DNA of 64,000 nt from Natronorubrum sulfidifaciens JCM 14089. Lineage in GTDB: Archaea; Halobacteriota; Halobacteria; Halobacteriales; Natrialbaceae. Shown here in pieces: positions 17,268 through 26,397 of this stretch (position 1 is the first letter of the stretch; each line of letters begins with the position of its first letter). Below the pieces are notes generated by a model. It saw only the letters and a program-made list of their open reading frames with translations, did no database searches and was not told the origin of the DNA. The stretch spans positions 309,967 through 373,966 of the forward strand of contig NZ_AOHX01000025.1 in the NCBI RefSeq assembly GCF_000337735.1, written 5' to 3'. Both the position numbers and the translations under genes were made by a program.

Positions 17268-18403
17268 AGGAGTTGGTCGGCGATGATGTTCTTCTGGATC
17301 TCGCTCGTTCCGTCGTAGATCTTCGTGATCCGCGCGTCTCGATAGAACCGTTCGACCGGATGGTCAGAGACGTAGCCCGCGCCCCCGTGAACCTGCAGTG
17401 CGTCGTCGGTGACCTCGACGGCGCGTTCGCTCGCGAAGAGTTTTGCCATTGAGGCCAGTCTCGTCGCCTGATCGCCGTCGCCCGACTCGAGGCTCGCCGC
17501 TGCTCGATACGCAAGCGATCGCGCCGCTTCGACGGTCGTGGCCATCTCGGCGATCGTGTGCTGGATGGCCTGAAACTCCGCGATCGGTCGATCGAACTGC
17601 TCGCGTTCCTCGGCGTAGGCGATGGCTTCCTCGAGGGCGGCCTGTGCCACCCCAGTCGCCTGCGCGGCGACGTCGACTCGAGCGGGGGCGAAAAAGTCCA
17701 TCAGCTGGTAGAAGCCACGGTCGACCTCGCCGACGACGTTTTCAGTGGGGATTCGAAGGTCGTCGAAGACGATCTCGGCGGTGTCTTGGGCTTTGATCCC
17801 TAACTTGTTCGTGATGGGCGTCGCCTCGTAGCCGTCGACGTCGGTCGGGGTGAGAAAGGCGGTGATCCCGCTGTGGCCCGCCTCGGGCGTGGTCTTGGCC
17901 ATGACGATCGCGACGTCCGCGACGGTGCCGTTCGTGATCCACATCTTCTGGCCGTTGATCACCCACTCGTCGCCATCGCGGCTGGCTCGCGTCTCCATGC
18001 CGGCCACGTTCGAGCCGTGTGCCGGCTCCGAGATGCCGGTCGCAATGGGTGTCTCGCCCGCCGTCACCTTCGGCAGCCACGCCTCGCACATCCACTCCTC
18101 GCCGTACTCAAGGAGCATTCCGGTGCCGAAGTCGGCGGCGGAGATCGAGCCGCCGACGCCGGGATCGGCCCGCCACAGTTCCTCGGTCACGATCGCCGTC
18201 GCGATCGCGTCCATGCCCGCACCGCCGTATTCAGTCGGGACGTGGGGTGCGACAAAGTCAAGGTCGGCTGCCTCAGCAAGCAAGGCCGCTGGATACCGTT
18301 GTTCGCGTTCGTACTCGGCGGCGATCGGTCGGATCTCCTCGCTGCCGAACGCACGGACCGCGTCGCGGATCGCCTCGTGCTCTGCCGTGAGTTGGTAGGA
18401 CAT
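17252..18403 (-). CDS. Acyl-CoA dehydrogenase
   Basis: A 383-residue FAD-dependent acyl-CoA dehydrogenase starting MSYQLTAEHEAIRD (ATG 18403). Family motifs include GISEPAHGSNVAG, KMWITNG and QVHGGAGYVSDHPVERFYRDARI near the C-terminus. At the position of the catalytic Glu of medium-chain enzymes (YEGT) it has Asp (IYDGTSEIQ), so chain specificity or the base residue may differ. It catalyses alpha,beta-dehydrogenation of acyl-CoAs in fatty-acid or branched-chain degradation. No partner beta-oxidation genes are adjacent. The last residues (YSNN and stop) are encoded by a repeat element. Confidence 0.93.
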   Translation of the reverse strand: MSYQLTAEHEAIRDAVRAFGSEEIRPIAAEYEREQRYPAALLAEAADLDFVAPHVPTEYGGAGMDAIATAIVTEELWRADPGVGGSISAADFGTGMLLEYGEEWMCEAWLPKVTAGETPIATGISEPAHGSNVAGMETRASRDGDEWVINGQKMWITNGTVADVAIVMAKTTPEAGHSGITAFLTPTDVDGYEATPITNKLGIKAQDTAEIVFDDLRIPTENVVGEVDRGFYQLMDFFAPARVDVAAQATGVAQAALEEAIAYAEEREQFDRPIAEFQAIQHTIAEMATTVEAARSLAYRAAASLESGDGDQATRLASMAKLFASERAVEVTDDALQVHGGAGYVSDHPVERFYRDARITKIYDGTSEIQKNIIADQLLYSNN

Positions 18404-18504
18404 ATCACGACACTCGAGTGCCACCATCGTCAACGCATCGACGGGATTCGCCACGGAGTGAGTGGAACAAAGAGACGGCTGTCTGGTGGGACTCGCTGTC
18501 TCGT

Positions 18505-19485
18505 TCAGTTACGCAGTTCGCGCAGCTTCTCGCGGCCCGGCGCGATCAGTTCGTCGAGGTAGGTCGCAAGCGTCCCCTTCGCGTCGGCGGGGTGGAGTTC
18601 GCCGGACTCGAGGTCGTTGGCCAGCGTTTCGTAGGCCTCGTAGGTGAGATTCCCGCCGTACTTCTCGGGTCGTTCGACGACGATCTCGTCGAACCGTGGG
18701 AAGACGTGGTACTCGAACAGTTCGAGGACGGGGTTCTCGAGGTCGTCCTCGGGGTCGCGCGTCGGCGGACAGAACGCGGAGTTGACCTTCTCCTCGAGTT
18801 CCTCAGTCGAGTCCTCCATCGAGATTGTCACGCCCTCGCTCGAGGACATCTTCCCCTCGCCGGTGGTGAGGTCGGCGACGATGGGGGTGTGCAGACAGGG
18901 CCGAACCTCGTAGTCGAGCTCCGGGAGCTTTTCGCGGGCGAGCATGTGGACCTTGCGCTGGTCTAAGCCGCCGACAGCGAGATCGAGATCGAGATACTCG
19001 ATGTCAAGGGTCTGCATCAGCGGGTAGACGAGATGGCTGACTTTCGCGGTCTCGCCGCTCTGGAGTTCGGCCATCGCGCGCTGAGCGCGGTTCATCGTCG
19101 TCGAGAGCTCGAGTTCGTGCAGGTCGAGGGTGTAGTCCTCCTCGAGTTGGAACGAAGAGCCGTAGACGAACTCAGTGTTTTCCTCCTCGAGGCCGTAGGC
19201 GACGAACTGGGCTTTCATCTGTTCGGCCGTCTCGCGGATCTCCTCGAAGCTTCCCTTTCCGTTCAGGTAGGCGTGAACGTCCGCGAGCAAGACGACGACC
19301 TCCAGGCCCGCCTCCTGAAGATCGATGAGTTTGTTCGCCGTCAGCAGGTGCCCGAGATGGAGGACGCCGGAGGGTTCGTAGCCGACGTAGACGCGCTTGC
19401 CTTCGGGTTCGGCGGCAAGGTCGCGTACCTCCTCGTCGGTGACGACCTCCTCGGCGTTTCGCATAATCAGGTCGTACGTGTCCAT
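18505..19485 (-). CDS. tyrS: Tyrosyl-tRNA synthetase
   Basis: A 326-residue class I synthetase. The frame stays open far upstream, but the start is the ATG at 19485 (MDTYDLIMRNAEEV), which opens the family's conserved N-terminus. The HIGH-like motif is HLGH (GVLHLGHLL, near residue 39) and the KMSKS motif is KMSSS (GEGKMSSSEG, near 215). The length and the short C-terminal domain match archaeal/eukaryotic TyrRS. It charges tRNA-Tyr in the cytoplasm. Confidence 0.95.
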   Translation of the reverse strand: MDTYDLIMRNAEEVVTDEEVRDLAAEPEGKRVYVGYEPSGVLHLGHLLTANKLIDLQEAGLEVVVLLADVHAYLNGKGSFEEIRETAEQMKAQFVAYGLEEENTEFVYGSSFQLEEDYTLDLHELELSTTMNRAQRAMAELQSGETAKVSHLVYPLMQTLDIEYLDLDLAVGGLDQRKVHMLAREKLPELDYEVRPCLHTPIVADLTTGEGKMSSSEGVTISMEDSTEELEEKVNSAFCPPTRDPEDDLENPVLELFEYHVFPRFDEIVVERPEKYGGNLTYEAYETLANDLESGELHPADAKGTLATYLDELIAPGREKLRELRN

Positions 19486-19638
19486 ATGTAGACTGAAACC
19501 GGAGCAGGAATTTATAGTCGATGAAAGCCCCTCGAGCGAGCGACCATCGCAGCGACCTCTCGACAGCGCTCGAGGTCGCCGTATGGCGAGTGCCTGCCCA
19601 ACACCTTTTCCGCCGCCAACCGTACTCCAGCCGACCAC

Positions 19639-20295
19639 ATGGGCTACCGAGAGGATGCGATCAACGCCGTCCGTCGGACCGTGATTCCACAGCTCCACTA
19701 CCTGTTCAAGGGGAGCTTCGACGGCTACGCCGTCAGCCACACCACGGCCGACGAGTACGCCCTGACCGCCCACTGTTCGGAGGCGACGATCGAGGAGATC
19801 CTCGAGGAACTGGGCTTTTCGCGCAACCCCATCGCGTCGCTGAAAGTCCGCATGGACGGCAACACTGCCGAAGGCTCGTGGGTCTGGCGTGCGTCCCCAC
19901 TGGCCGACAACCAGCTTCATATCGTCCTCCACGAACTCGAGGACGCCGAGAAAGTCGACGTCTACGCCCACTGGGAGTGCTCTTGGATTCGCCATCCCTA
20001 CAGACACTACATCGCACGCGGCTACGACGCCGAGAAAGGCGTCGAACTGGCCCGCCGCTGGCTCGTCGATGCCGGCGACGAGCGACTCAACGGCTCCAGT
20101 GGCATCGCCTACGAGATCGATCACTCGCTGTCACGGCGCGCAAGCGAGTATCTCTCGGTGTCGTACTATCAGCTCGAAGAGCGCCTGACAGCACTTAGAT
20201 CCTGGCTCCCCGTCCTCGACGGGGACAGAAATAGGGTTATCGACCGCGACGGTGAACGGGACGCCGTCTCACCGACGATCACCGACGAGTTCTGA
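19639..20295 (+). CDS. Conserved haloarchaeal hypothetical protein
   Basis: A 218-residue soluble protein starting MGYREDAINAVRRTVIPQLHYL. It has an alpha/beta composition with several conserved-looking aromatic and His residues (HWECSWIRHPYRHYIARGYD, residues 112-131) but no motif known to me. It is divergent from tyrS and convergent with the phosphopantothenate synthetase gene, 18 bp away. Coding character (GC-rich third positions, acidic composition) is clear; function is unknown. Confidence 0.75.
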   Translation: MGYREDAINAVRRTVIPQLHYLFKGSFDGYAVSHTTADEYALTAHCSEATIEEILEELGFSRNPIASLKVRMDGNTAEGSWVWRASPLADNQLHIVLHELEDAEKVDVYAHWECSWIRHPYRHYIARGYDAEKGVELARRWLVDAGDERLNGSSGIAYEIDHSLSRRASEYLSVSYYQLEERLTALRSWLPVLDGDRNRVIDRDGERDAVSPTITDEF

Positions 20296-20313
20296 TCGCT
20301 CGTCGTCGCCTGC

Positions 20314-21093
20314 TCACAACTCGCCCGACCGAATCCGAGCTTCGGCCTGCTCGAGTGCCGTCTCACGGTCGAACGTCTCGATAATCGACTGCAGTTCGTC
20401 CTCGTCCTCATCGGCCAGCACTCGCGCGTGCTCGGTCATGTTCGGCACCGCACGGATGATGTTGTCCACGATCGGGACGTCCGCGACCTGTGGCGACCGC
20501 GAGAGTGGGTTGAGGTCGATGACGATCTCCGTTTTGTCCATCTCGTTCAACGCCTCCGCGCGGTCGCCGTCCTCGAGTGGCACCACGACGACGTCGGCCG
20601 CGTAGATGCCGTCTTCGTCCACCTTTGCGCGCTGGTGATCCAAGTTCGGAATCCGCGCGTCGGCCTCGAGGCCCTTGACGTCTTCAGCACCGTGCTCGCG
20701 GAGGTGATCCGCGATGGCTTCGATCCGCTCGGGCGTGCGGTTGAAGAGGTTGATCTCGAGGTCGGCGCCCGTGGCTTCGGCCAGTTCGACCATCTCGCCG
20801 GGAACCAGCGCCGCCACGTTGCCGTTGATCGAGAGCACAGGGTGATCGGCGAGCAAGAGGTGGGCCGCGGCGACGCGTTCGGCGTCGTCCGCACTCGGGA
20901 TCGTCGCCTCGCCCAGCAGGTAGTCAAACGCGCTCCCGCGCCCCTCGGCGTGCATTCCCTGAAGGTGGGTGATCCCCTTCTCGACACCTTTTTCGATTCG
21001 ATGGCGGGTGAGCAGGTCCTGGTATCTGGGATGGTCCTCCGGAATCTCCTCTTCGTGTTCGACGTCGGCGGAGACGGTGTCGTAATCGGTCAC
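20314..21093 (-). CDS. 4-phosphopantoate--beta-alanine ligase (phosphopantothenate synthetase)
   Basis: A 259-residue archaeal-specific enzyme of CoA synthesis: ATP-dependent joining of 4-phosphopantoate and beta-alanine. The family signature IPEDHPRYQDLLTRHRIEKGVEKG opens the protein; SINGNVAALVPGE and DLNPLSRSPQVAD are further conserved blocks. Together with pantoate kinase (29610-30443) it forms the archaeal replacement for bacterial PanC/PanK; here the two genes are about 9 kb apart rather than adjacent. It is monocistronic. Confidence 0.92.
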   Translation of the reverse strand: MTDYDTVSADVEHEEEIPEDHPRYQDLLTRHRIEKGVEKGITHLQGMHAEGRGSAFDYLLGEATIPSADDAERVAAAHLLLADHPVLSINGNVAALVPGEMVELAEATGADLEINLFNRTPERIEAIADHLREHGAEDVKGLEADARIPNLDHQRAKVDEDGIYAADVVVVPLEDGDRAEALNEMDKTEIVIDLNPLSRSPQVADVPIVDNIIRAVPNMTEHARVLADEDEDELQSIIETFDRETALEQAEARIRSGEL

Positions 21094-21547
21094 GATCGAT
21101 CACTGGCTTCGGTCAATAAAAAACGGCCCGATCGCTCGACGGTCGACTCCCGTGGGCCGTGGGGCAGCGGTGTCCGGAGTCGATCCGATCAGTAGTTGGG
21201 TATAGGGTTTCGTTGTTCAGATAGGGGTTCTCGTCGATAGTCATAGATTTTCGGCACGGAGATCGAGCCACGGAAACGGTACATCTGGATAGAGACACCC
21301 GGCTGGCTACGAGAATCCCTAAGAGTTGCTCGTGAAACCCGTGGTAAGTACAGATCGATAACGGTCCAACACACCGACCGTGTTCGGGAGTTATTTTCGA
21401 CTCCTGTTGGGATCTCGCTCACTCGAATTGACATCCGATGAGCCAACCGCTTTGGTTGCCCGTTTGGCTCCCTCGCGATCCTGAATCAGGATGGTCGGTG
21501 GTGCGAACGTTGGTTCGAGTTGCTCTGACCCGACTCTTTTCTGCCAT
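21094..21547. other. Non-coding gap between CoA gene and HEAT-repeat gene
   Basis: No gene is supported: several stop-rich short frames, lower GC than the neighbours, and no hairpin or repeat that I could identify. It marks the left border of a stretch (to about 23970) that looks accessory. Confidence 0.4.
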
Positions 21548-23347
21548 CTATTCCCCGTTCGTCCCACCGACTGTCTCGAGGATTGTTTGTGCGTTCTCTC
21601 GAGTCCGCCCGTCGAACTCGTCGAGTCGGCGCTCGATCGGCACGCGTGCCGGTTCCAGCAGATCGTGATGGGTCTCGAGTTTCACGATCCCGTAGAGTAC
21701 GTCCACCGCGTTGGCGGCGGTCGTCACGTCTCCGTCGAGCACGTGCTTGACCAGTACATCGATCGCGGGCTCGATCGCCGCCGGGTCTTCCTGGCCGAGA
21801 GAATACGTAGTCGTCCACGAGATCGAGACGTCGGGTTCGGTGAGCCGGCTGCATAGCTCGTGGAATACGGACGCCGCTGCAGCCGGATCCCGCTGTGCGA
21901 TGGCCACGAATGGCTTTCGAACGCCCCTTCGTCCATCCGTTTCGACTGCCGCATGTAGGTGTTCCACCCAGTCGGGGAACGCGTCTGGTCTCCCGTCGTA
22001 GAGTGACCCGAGCACCGCGGCGACGTGTTGGCGTATGAGCCTGTTCGTCTGCGGTGCCATGAACTGATCGACGAGCAGATCGACAGCAGGGGCAACGGCA
22101 TCGAAATCGACGGTCCCGATGTGCTCGATGACGCTCAGTGGCCATCTGCCCTGTCGATCATCGAGGGACTCTACGAACGTCCGGGCGTGTGGGAGGAAGG
22201 CGTCAGGATGGTGTTTGGCCGTCTTGGCGACCGCTTTCTTGATTTGGATCTGGTTCGGTCGATCCGTCGTCCACCCGTACTCGACGAGGGCATCGGCGTA
22301 TGTTGCGAGGAGATCGGGACAGGATCGTTCGAGACCGCTGACCGCTCGGGCCGCTTGGCGCTGGAGCCCCCAGTGCTTGGAGTTGAGGCCGTCGATCAGT
22401 CGTTCGACGACGAGTTCGGTGAGCTCATCGTCGACGTAGTCCGGCCAGCACTGAAGCCCCTCGTCCACGACTTCGTGCTCGGTCTCCGAAAGGACAGCCG
22501 CCGCGTTGGACCGAACCCGGTTGTCCGCGTCTGCAAGGTGGGCAGTAGCTGCCTCGACGATTCGTTCCACGTCGACCGGCTGCTGGTGCTCATTTCGTTC
22601 GAGCTGCGTGAACGATCGGTGGCCAAGCGCAGTGAGTGCGTTCGCCCGCGTCCGCGGGTTCTCATCGTCGGTCAGGGCGAACAGCGGCCCCACTGCGTCG
22701 TTCCCACCGACGTAGTGCTCCCAGGTGACGGCGAAGAAGCGACTCCCATACTCGCGTGCCGCTGGATCGTCGGCTTCGAGAGCGGCCGTGACCGCGGGCT
22801 CGACCGGCTCGACGGCGTTGTCGTGCGTCTTTGCGATCCACGAGAGAAACCGAAGGGGAGCGACGTCCAGTGACGACTGCTCGTCGGTGCTGTCTCGTTG
22901 TTTTGTAATCCGCGAGAGAAACGGAATGGCAGCGACGCCCGACGGTGACCGTTCGATGTCCGAGCGAACCGCTTCGATCGCGAGTACCACCGAATCCCGA
23001 TGGTCGATTACAGTCGTCAGGACGCCGGCGATGTACGGGCGGGTCGTCGGATCGTCAAGCGACGTGACCAACGTCGGACCTCGAAGACACAACGGCGTCG
23101 GCACGAACTGCGAGACCTCATAGAGGATTTCGGCGGCGTCTCGACGCTGCGTTTCGTCCTCACACTTCAACTCCGCGACCACGTCGTCGAGCGCATCGGT
23201 GAACTCCCGAGCGAACTCGTCATCCACGTAATCGGGACTGGCGTCCTCAACGTCTGGGACACTGATCTCTTCGAGGATTGCCGCTGCCTGCGTTCGATCG
23301 TCTGCGTCGGCGAATCGACCGACGAACGAGACCAGCGGATCCGTCAT
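21548..23347 (-). CDS. HEAT-repeat protein
   Basis: A 599-residue all-helical protein from the ATG at 23347 (MTDPLVSFVGRF); a GTG four codons earlier is possible. Repeated helical pairs of about 35-45 residues run through it (for example NPRTRANALTALGH, DNRVRSNAAAVLSE, GLQRQAARAVSGLE, RENAQTILETVG), the hallmark of HEAT/ARM solenoids that bind proteins. No enzyme domain, signal peptide or membrane segment is seen. It follows a small gene by 13 bp on the same strand, so the two are probably co-transcribed and may interact. Confidence 0.8.
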   Translation of the reverse strand: MTDPLVSFVGRFADADDRTQAAAILEEISVPDVEDASPDYVDDEFAREFTDALDDVVAELKCEDETQRRDAAEILYEVSQFVPTPLCLRGPTLVTSLDDPTTRPYIAGVLTTVIDHRDSVVLAIEAVRSDIERSPSGVAAIPFLSRITKQRDSTDEQSSLDVAPLRFLSWIAKTHDNAVEPVEPAVTAALEADDPAAREYGSRFFAVTWEHYVGGNDAVGPLFALTDDENPRTRANALTALGHRSFTQLERNEHQQPVDVERIVEAATAHLADADNRVRSNAAAVLSETEHEVVDEGLQCWPDYVDDELTELVVERLIDGLNSKHWGLQRQAARAVSGLERSCPDLLATYADALVEYGWTTDRPNQIQIKKAVAKTAKHHPDAFLPHARTFVESLDDRQGRWPLSVIEHIGTVDFDAVAPAVDLLVDQFMAPQTNRLIRQHVAAVLGSLYDGRPDAFPDWVEHLHAAVETDGRRGVRKPFVAIAQRDPAAAASVFHELCSRLTEPDVSISWTTTYSLGQEDPAAIEPAIDVLVKHVLDGDVTTAANAVDVLYGIVKLETHHDLLEPARVPIERRLDEFDGRTRENAQTILETVGGTNGE

Positions 23348-23360
23348 CGTCTTGCCCACG

Positions 23361-23717
23361 TCATTGGTGCTCCGCTAGCAAGCCATATTCGCGCTGGAAA
23401 TAGGAGGTAACGTCTCGACCGACGAACCCCTCCGCACCGGACATGGCGTCCACCGGAACGAATCTCCCATCGATCCGCTCGTACAGCCGACCGTCGCCTG
23501 CCATCGCAGTATCGTTCGCCCACACGACGAGCGCCCGCCGGGCTTCGACGCCGAGGTCGGTTAGCCGTTCGGCGTCGATTTCCGCTTGGGCCTTCCAGAC
23601 CAGAGCGTCAGGCCATCGGACTGTGTCTGGATCCTCGAGTGCTTCACGGAGCTGCTCCTCTACCGTTGTCACGGATCGGTCGCCCGGGTCGAACGTGACG
23701 CGAATCCACGAACTCAT
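23361..23717 (-). CDS. Small protein upstream of HEAT-repeat gene, unknown
   Basis: A 118-residue protein starting MSSWIRVTFDPGDRSVTTVEEQ (ATG 23717). It is mostly alpha/beta with no recognised motif. The stop is 13 bp from the HEAT-repeat ATG, which suggests an operon. Upstream sequence is notably AT-rich (TTAATTTTT region near 23745) and probably holds the promoter. The gene is coherent in composition, but I know no family for it. Confidence 0.65.
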   Translation of the reverse strand: MSSWIRVTFDPGDRSVTTVEEQLREALEDPDTVRWPDALVWKAQAEIDAERLTDLGVEARRALVVWANDTAMAGDGRLYERIDGRFVPVDAMSGAEGFVGRDVTSYFQREYGLLAEHQ

Positions 23718-23970
23718 TGGATAGATGAACAGAATGAATACTGTTAATTTTTCGGTTGTGGACCTCATGACTACCGACACTTGTTTCGGTTGAATTTCGA
23801 TGAATATAACGTGCCGTAAGCAACTATAGTTATCGAACTGCCCGAGTCAGTTTCAGGCGTAGATGTGGATGAAAAAATCGCGATACTACCTACTGCTATC
23901 CTCGAGGAGTATATAAATTCACGATACAGTTCGTGATGAGGTACTCGCCGCTCTCGAGCCAACTGCAACT

Positions 23971-24666
23971 ATGGCCACCGACAATCGCGACCGTGAACAC
24001 GCGCCAGCGAGCGACGCACTCGAGGGCGACAGCCAGTATGCTGCCCACCTCGAGCGCAGCCGAACCGTCTGGGACCGCTGGAGCGATTACTACACGATGA
24101 GCGAGACCGACCTCGAGCCGATGCGCGAGGCAGCGATCGACAGACTCGAGTTGCAACCGGGTGATCGTGTCCTCGAGATCGGCTGTGGCCCGGGCGTCAA
24201 CTTCGAGCGGGTTCGCGGCGAGATCGGCGAGCATGGCGAACTCGTTGCGGTCGACTACAGCCCGGACATGGTTGCAAAGGCACGAGAGCGAATCGATAAT
24301 CACGGCTGGGAGAACGTCGAGGTTCGCCGTGCCGACGCGACGACGGCCGAGTTCGACGAGCCGTTCGACGCAGCGATCGCGACGCTTTCGCTGTCCGTCA
24401 TGCCCGACATTCGCCGTGCAGCCGAAACCGTCTCCCAGTCGCTGGTTCCCGACGCGACGTTCGTCGTCGTCGATGTTCGACCGATTCCCGACGGCCCCGC
24501 TCGTGTCCTGAACCCGCTGCTGTGGCGGTTCCTTCGCTGGTATGCGAACTGGAACCCCGACGACGACGTCGTGGCTGCGCTCGAAACCGTCTTCGACACC
24601 CACGAACTCGTCGACACTTCGCTGGCCGGGACTCTCTACACTGTCGTCTGCGAGAAGGGGAGGTAG
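23971..24666 (+). CDS. Class I SAM-dependent methyltransferase
   Basis: A 231-residue Rossmann-fold methyltransferase: motif I VLEIGCGPGVN near residue 67, AVDYSPDMVAKAR (motif II) and ADATTAEFDEPFD with ATLSLSVMP (motif IV region). It resembles the UbiE/ArsM-like group; the substrate is unknown. The C-terminal part (NPLLWRFLRWYANW) may make a hydrophobic lid. It converges with the Bat-type regulator gene 4 bp away. Confidence 0.88.
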   Translation: MATDNRDREHAPASDALEGDSQYAAHLERSRTVWDRWSDYYTMSETDLEPMREAAIDRLELQPGDRVLEIGCGPGVNFERVRGEIGEHGELVAVDYSPDMVAKARERIDNHGWENVEVRRADATTAEFDEPFDAAIATLSLSVMPDIRRAAETVSQSLVPDATFVVVDVRPIPDGPARVLNPLLWRFLRWYANWNPDDDVVAALETVFDTHELVDTSLAGTLYTVVCEKGR

Positions 24667-24670
24667 TAGC

Positions 24671-25318
24671 CTACGGGTCACGCTCGAGCACGCGTTCGAC
24701 CGCGTTCGCTTCGCCGCGCCGGATGAGTGCCGACGCCGTCGAGACGGCACACTCGAGTTCGTCGGCGACGGCCTCGATGCCACCCTCGCGCGGCACCTCG
24801 TAGAAGCCGACGTCCCAGGCGGCCTGCAGTGCGGTCAGCTGCCGATCGGAAACCGCCGTTCCGGTGGTCGTAATCTCTTGGCTGACCCAACGCACGTCGA
24901 CTTGCAGCCCATCGGGAATCTCCGCCATGACGGCGGTGAGCGACGACGGATGCCCGACGAGTGTCAGTCGAACCGTTCGGTCGGATCTGATCTCGATCGG
25001 CGGGACGACCACGACGGTGTCCTGTGCGAGCGCGCCCAACAGCGACAGCCCGTCCGACCCGAGAGCCCGACGAAGGTAGAGAAAGAACCCGTTGTCCGAT
25101 GGCGTTATCTCGTACTCGAGAACCGCCTCGAGGTCGTCCAATAGCGACTCGTAGACGTCGGGATCGCCGTAGACAAAGGACGTGATCGTTTCGACGCCAT
25201 CGACGGCTTGCCCGCCGACAATCACCTCCCGTTCGAGCGCCGACGAGTCACAGATCCCCTCGTGGAGCGGCGGGAGTGCAGCGGTCGTGTATCGAAGCTC
25301 GATCCGCATCGATTTCAT
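24671..25318 (-). CDS. Bat-type helix-turn-helix regulator (HTH_10)
   Basis: A 215-residue transcription regulator. The N-terminal 150 residues form the alpha/beta region of bacterioopsin-activator-like proteins, and the C-terminus carries the HTH_10 domain (LTALQAAWDVGFYEVPREGGIEAVADELECAVSTASALIRRGE; shown family hallmark is GFYEVPRE). It is soluble, with no PAS or GAF sensor, so the signal is unknown. A similar regulator lies at 34642-35322. Confidence 0.86.
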   Translation of the reverse strand: MKSMRIELRYTTAALPPLHEGICDSSALEREVIVGGQAVDGVETITSFVYGDPDVYESLLDDLEAVLEYEITPSDNGFFLYLRRALGSDGLSLLGALAQDTVVVVPPIEIRSDRTVRLTLVGHPSSLTAVMAEIPDGLQVDVRWVSQEITTTGTAVSDRQLTALQAAWDVGFYEVPREGGIEAVADELECAVSTASALIRRGEANAVERVLERDP

Positions 25319-25401
25319 GACTCGAGAATCCGAGGCAATGAACTTAAATTCCCGATAGCTATCGGGAGTATCCCGACGGCGCTCCCGAGACGAGTCTCCG
25401 C

Positions 25402-26373
25402 ATGAACAGCCAACGACTTCGGCGGGTATGCTGGGGTGGCTTCCTTCTCGGTGTGGGCCTCGCTGGTGTGTACGCTCGATATCGGTCTCGAGCCGACCGA
25501 TCGCCTGACGAGGGGATGATCATCACGGAACGTCACGCGACCGCCGTTCTCGTCAGCCGACGGATCGAGCCCGGTCACGTCGAGACGATCGAAAACGAGA
25601 TTTCGCGGACGTGTCTCGGGTCCGATCCGAACCGCGTGCTTGGACTCGAGGGGGCGAGTACGGCGTCACTTTTCATCGACCGGAGCGACGCTGCCCCCGA
25701 ACTCGTCTGGTACGTCGAACTTCCACGTGCGGTCGTCGACGAGTGGGACGATCCACAGTCGAGAGTCGCGGCTGCGTTTCCCATCGATCACGACGCGCTC
25801 GAGCCAGTCGATGCCCCGGGCGAACGGACGTTGCTCGTCCACGCCGTCCATCCACAACGACCGCGCACGATCGACCCCGGTCAGAGCGGGGTCGACCGCT
25901 CTCTCGAGGAGGCAGGTGTCTCCACCCAGCCAGCCGTCGATGTCGAACTGGTTCGGATGCGCCTCAAGCCCGGGCTTGCTGAACGGCTTGCAGACTGGTT
26001 CGAGCGCCTGACCCAGCAGGTAATCTCCGGTGAGCGAACGCTCGACCGACTCGACTCATGGAGCGCCGAGATGCTCGAGCAAGAGCGGATGTACACGGAG
26101 TCGATCGTTCTCGACCGGCACAACGGCTACACGCTGTACCAGTACATGGAAGCCGACGAGATGCAGCAGGTGTACGACGCCTACTACGATACCTGGAATC
26201 CGGTCGCCCGGGGGGCCGAACGCCTGATGGGTCGACTGCTCGAGAATCCAGAATGCATCCTCGAGTACCCGCTCAAAACTGATTTCGAACTGCTGGCACA
26301 CGCAATCGACCCAGACCGTCCCCGTCGAGTCGCCGACTGTCTCGAGACGGCAACACGGACGAAAAATCGGTGA
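25402..26373 (+). CDS. DUF6176 domain protein
   Basis: A 323-residue protein. The C-terminal part contains the DUF6176 hallmark VELVRMRLKPGLAERLADWFERL (its core MRLKPGLAERL near residue 187) and a second block TESIVLDRHNGYTLYQYMEADE. The first 30 residues contain a weakly hydrophobic stretch (WGGFLLGVGLAGVYARYRSRA) that could be an N-terminal anchor. The middle region looks like a second, ferredoxin-like alpha/beta unit. Function is unknown; it is divergent from the Bat-type regulator and convergent with the DUF1508 gene. Confidence 0.78.
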   Translation: MNSQRLRRVCWGGFLLGVGLAGVYARYRSRADRSPDEGMIITERHATAVLVSRRIEPGHVETIENEISRTCLGSDPNRVLGLEGASTASLFIDRSDAAPELVWYVELPRAVVDEWDDPQSRVAAAFPIDHDALEPVDAPGERTLLVHAVHPQRPRTIDPGQSGVDRSLEEAGVSTQPAVDVELVRMRLKPGLAERLADWFERLTQQVISGERTLDRLDSWSAEMLEQERMYTESIVLDRHNGYTLYQYMEADEMQQVYDAYYDTWNPVARGAERLMGRLLENPECILEYPLKTDFELLAHAIDPDRPRRVADCLETATRTKNR

Positions 26374-26397
26374 ACGGCCCGGACTCGAGGTCGAGCC

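Noticed and set aside
19486..20124. Upstream extension of the tyrS frame
   Set aside because: It lies opposite the gene at 19639-20295 and the TyrRS family start is at 19485.
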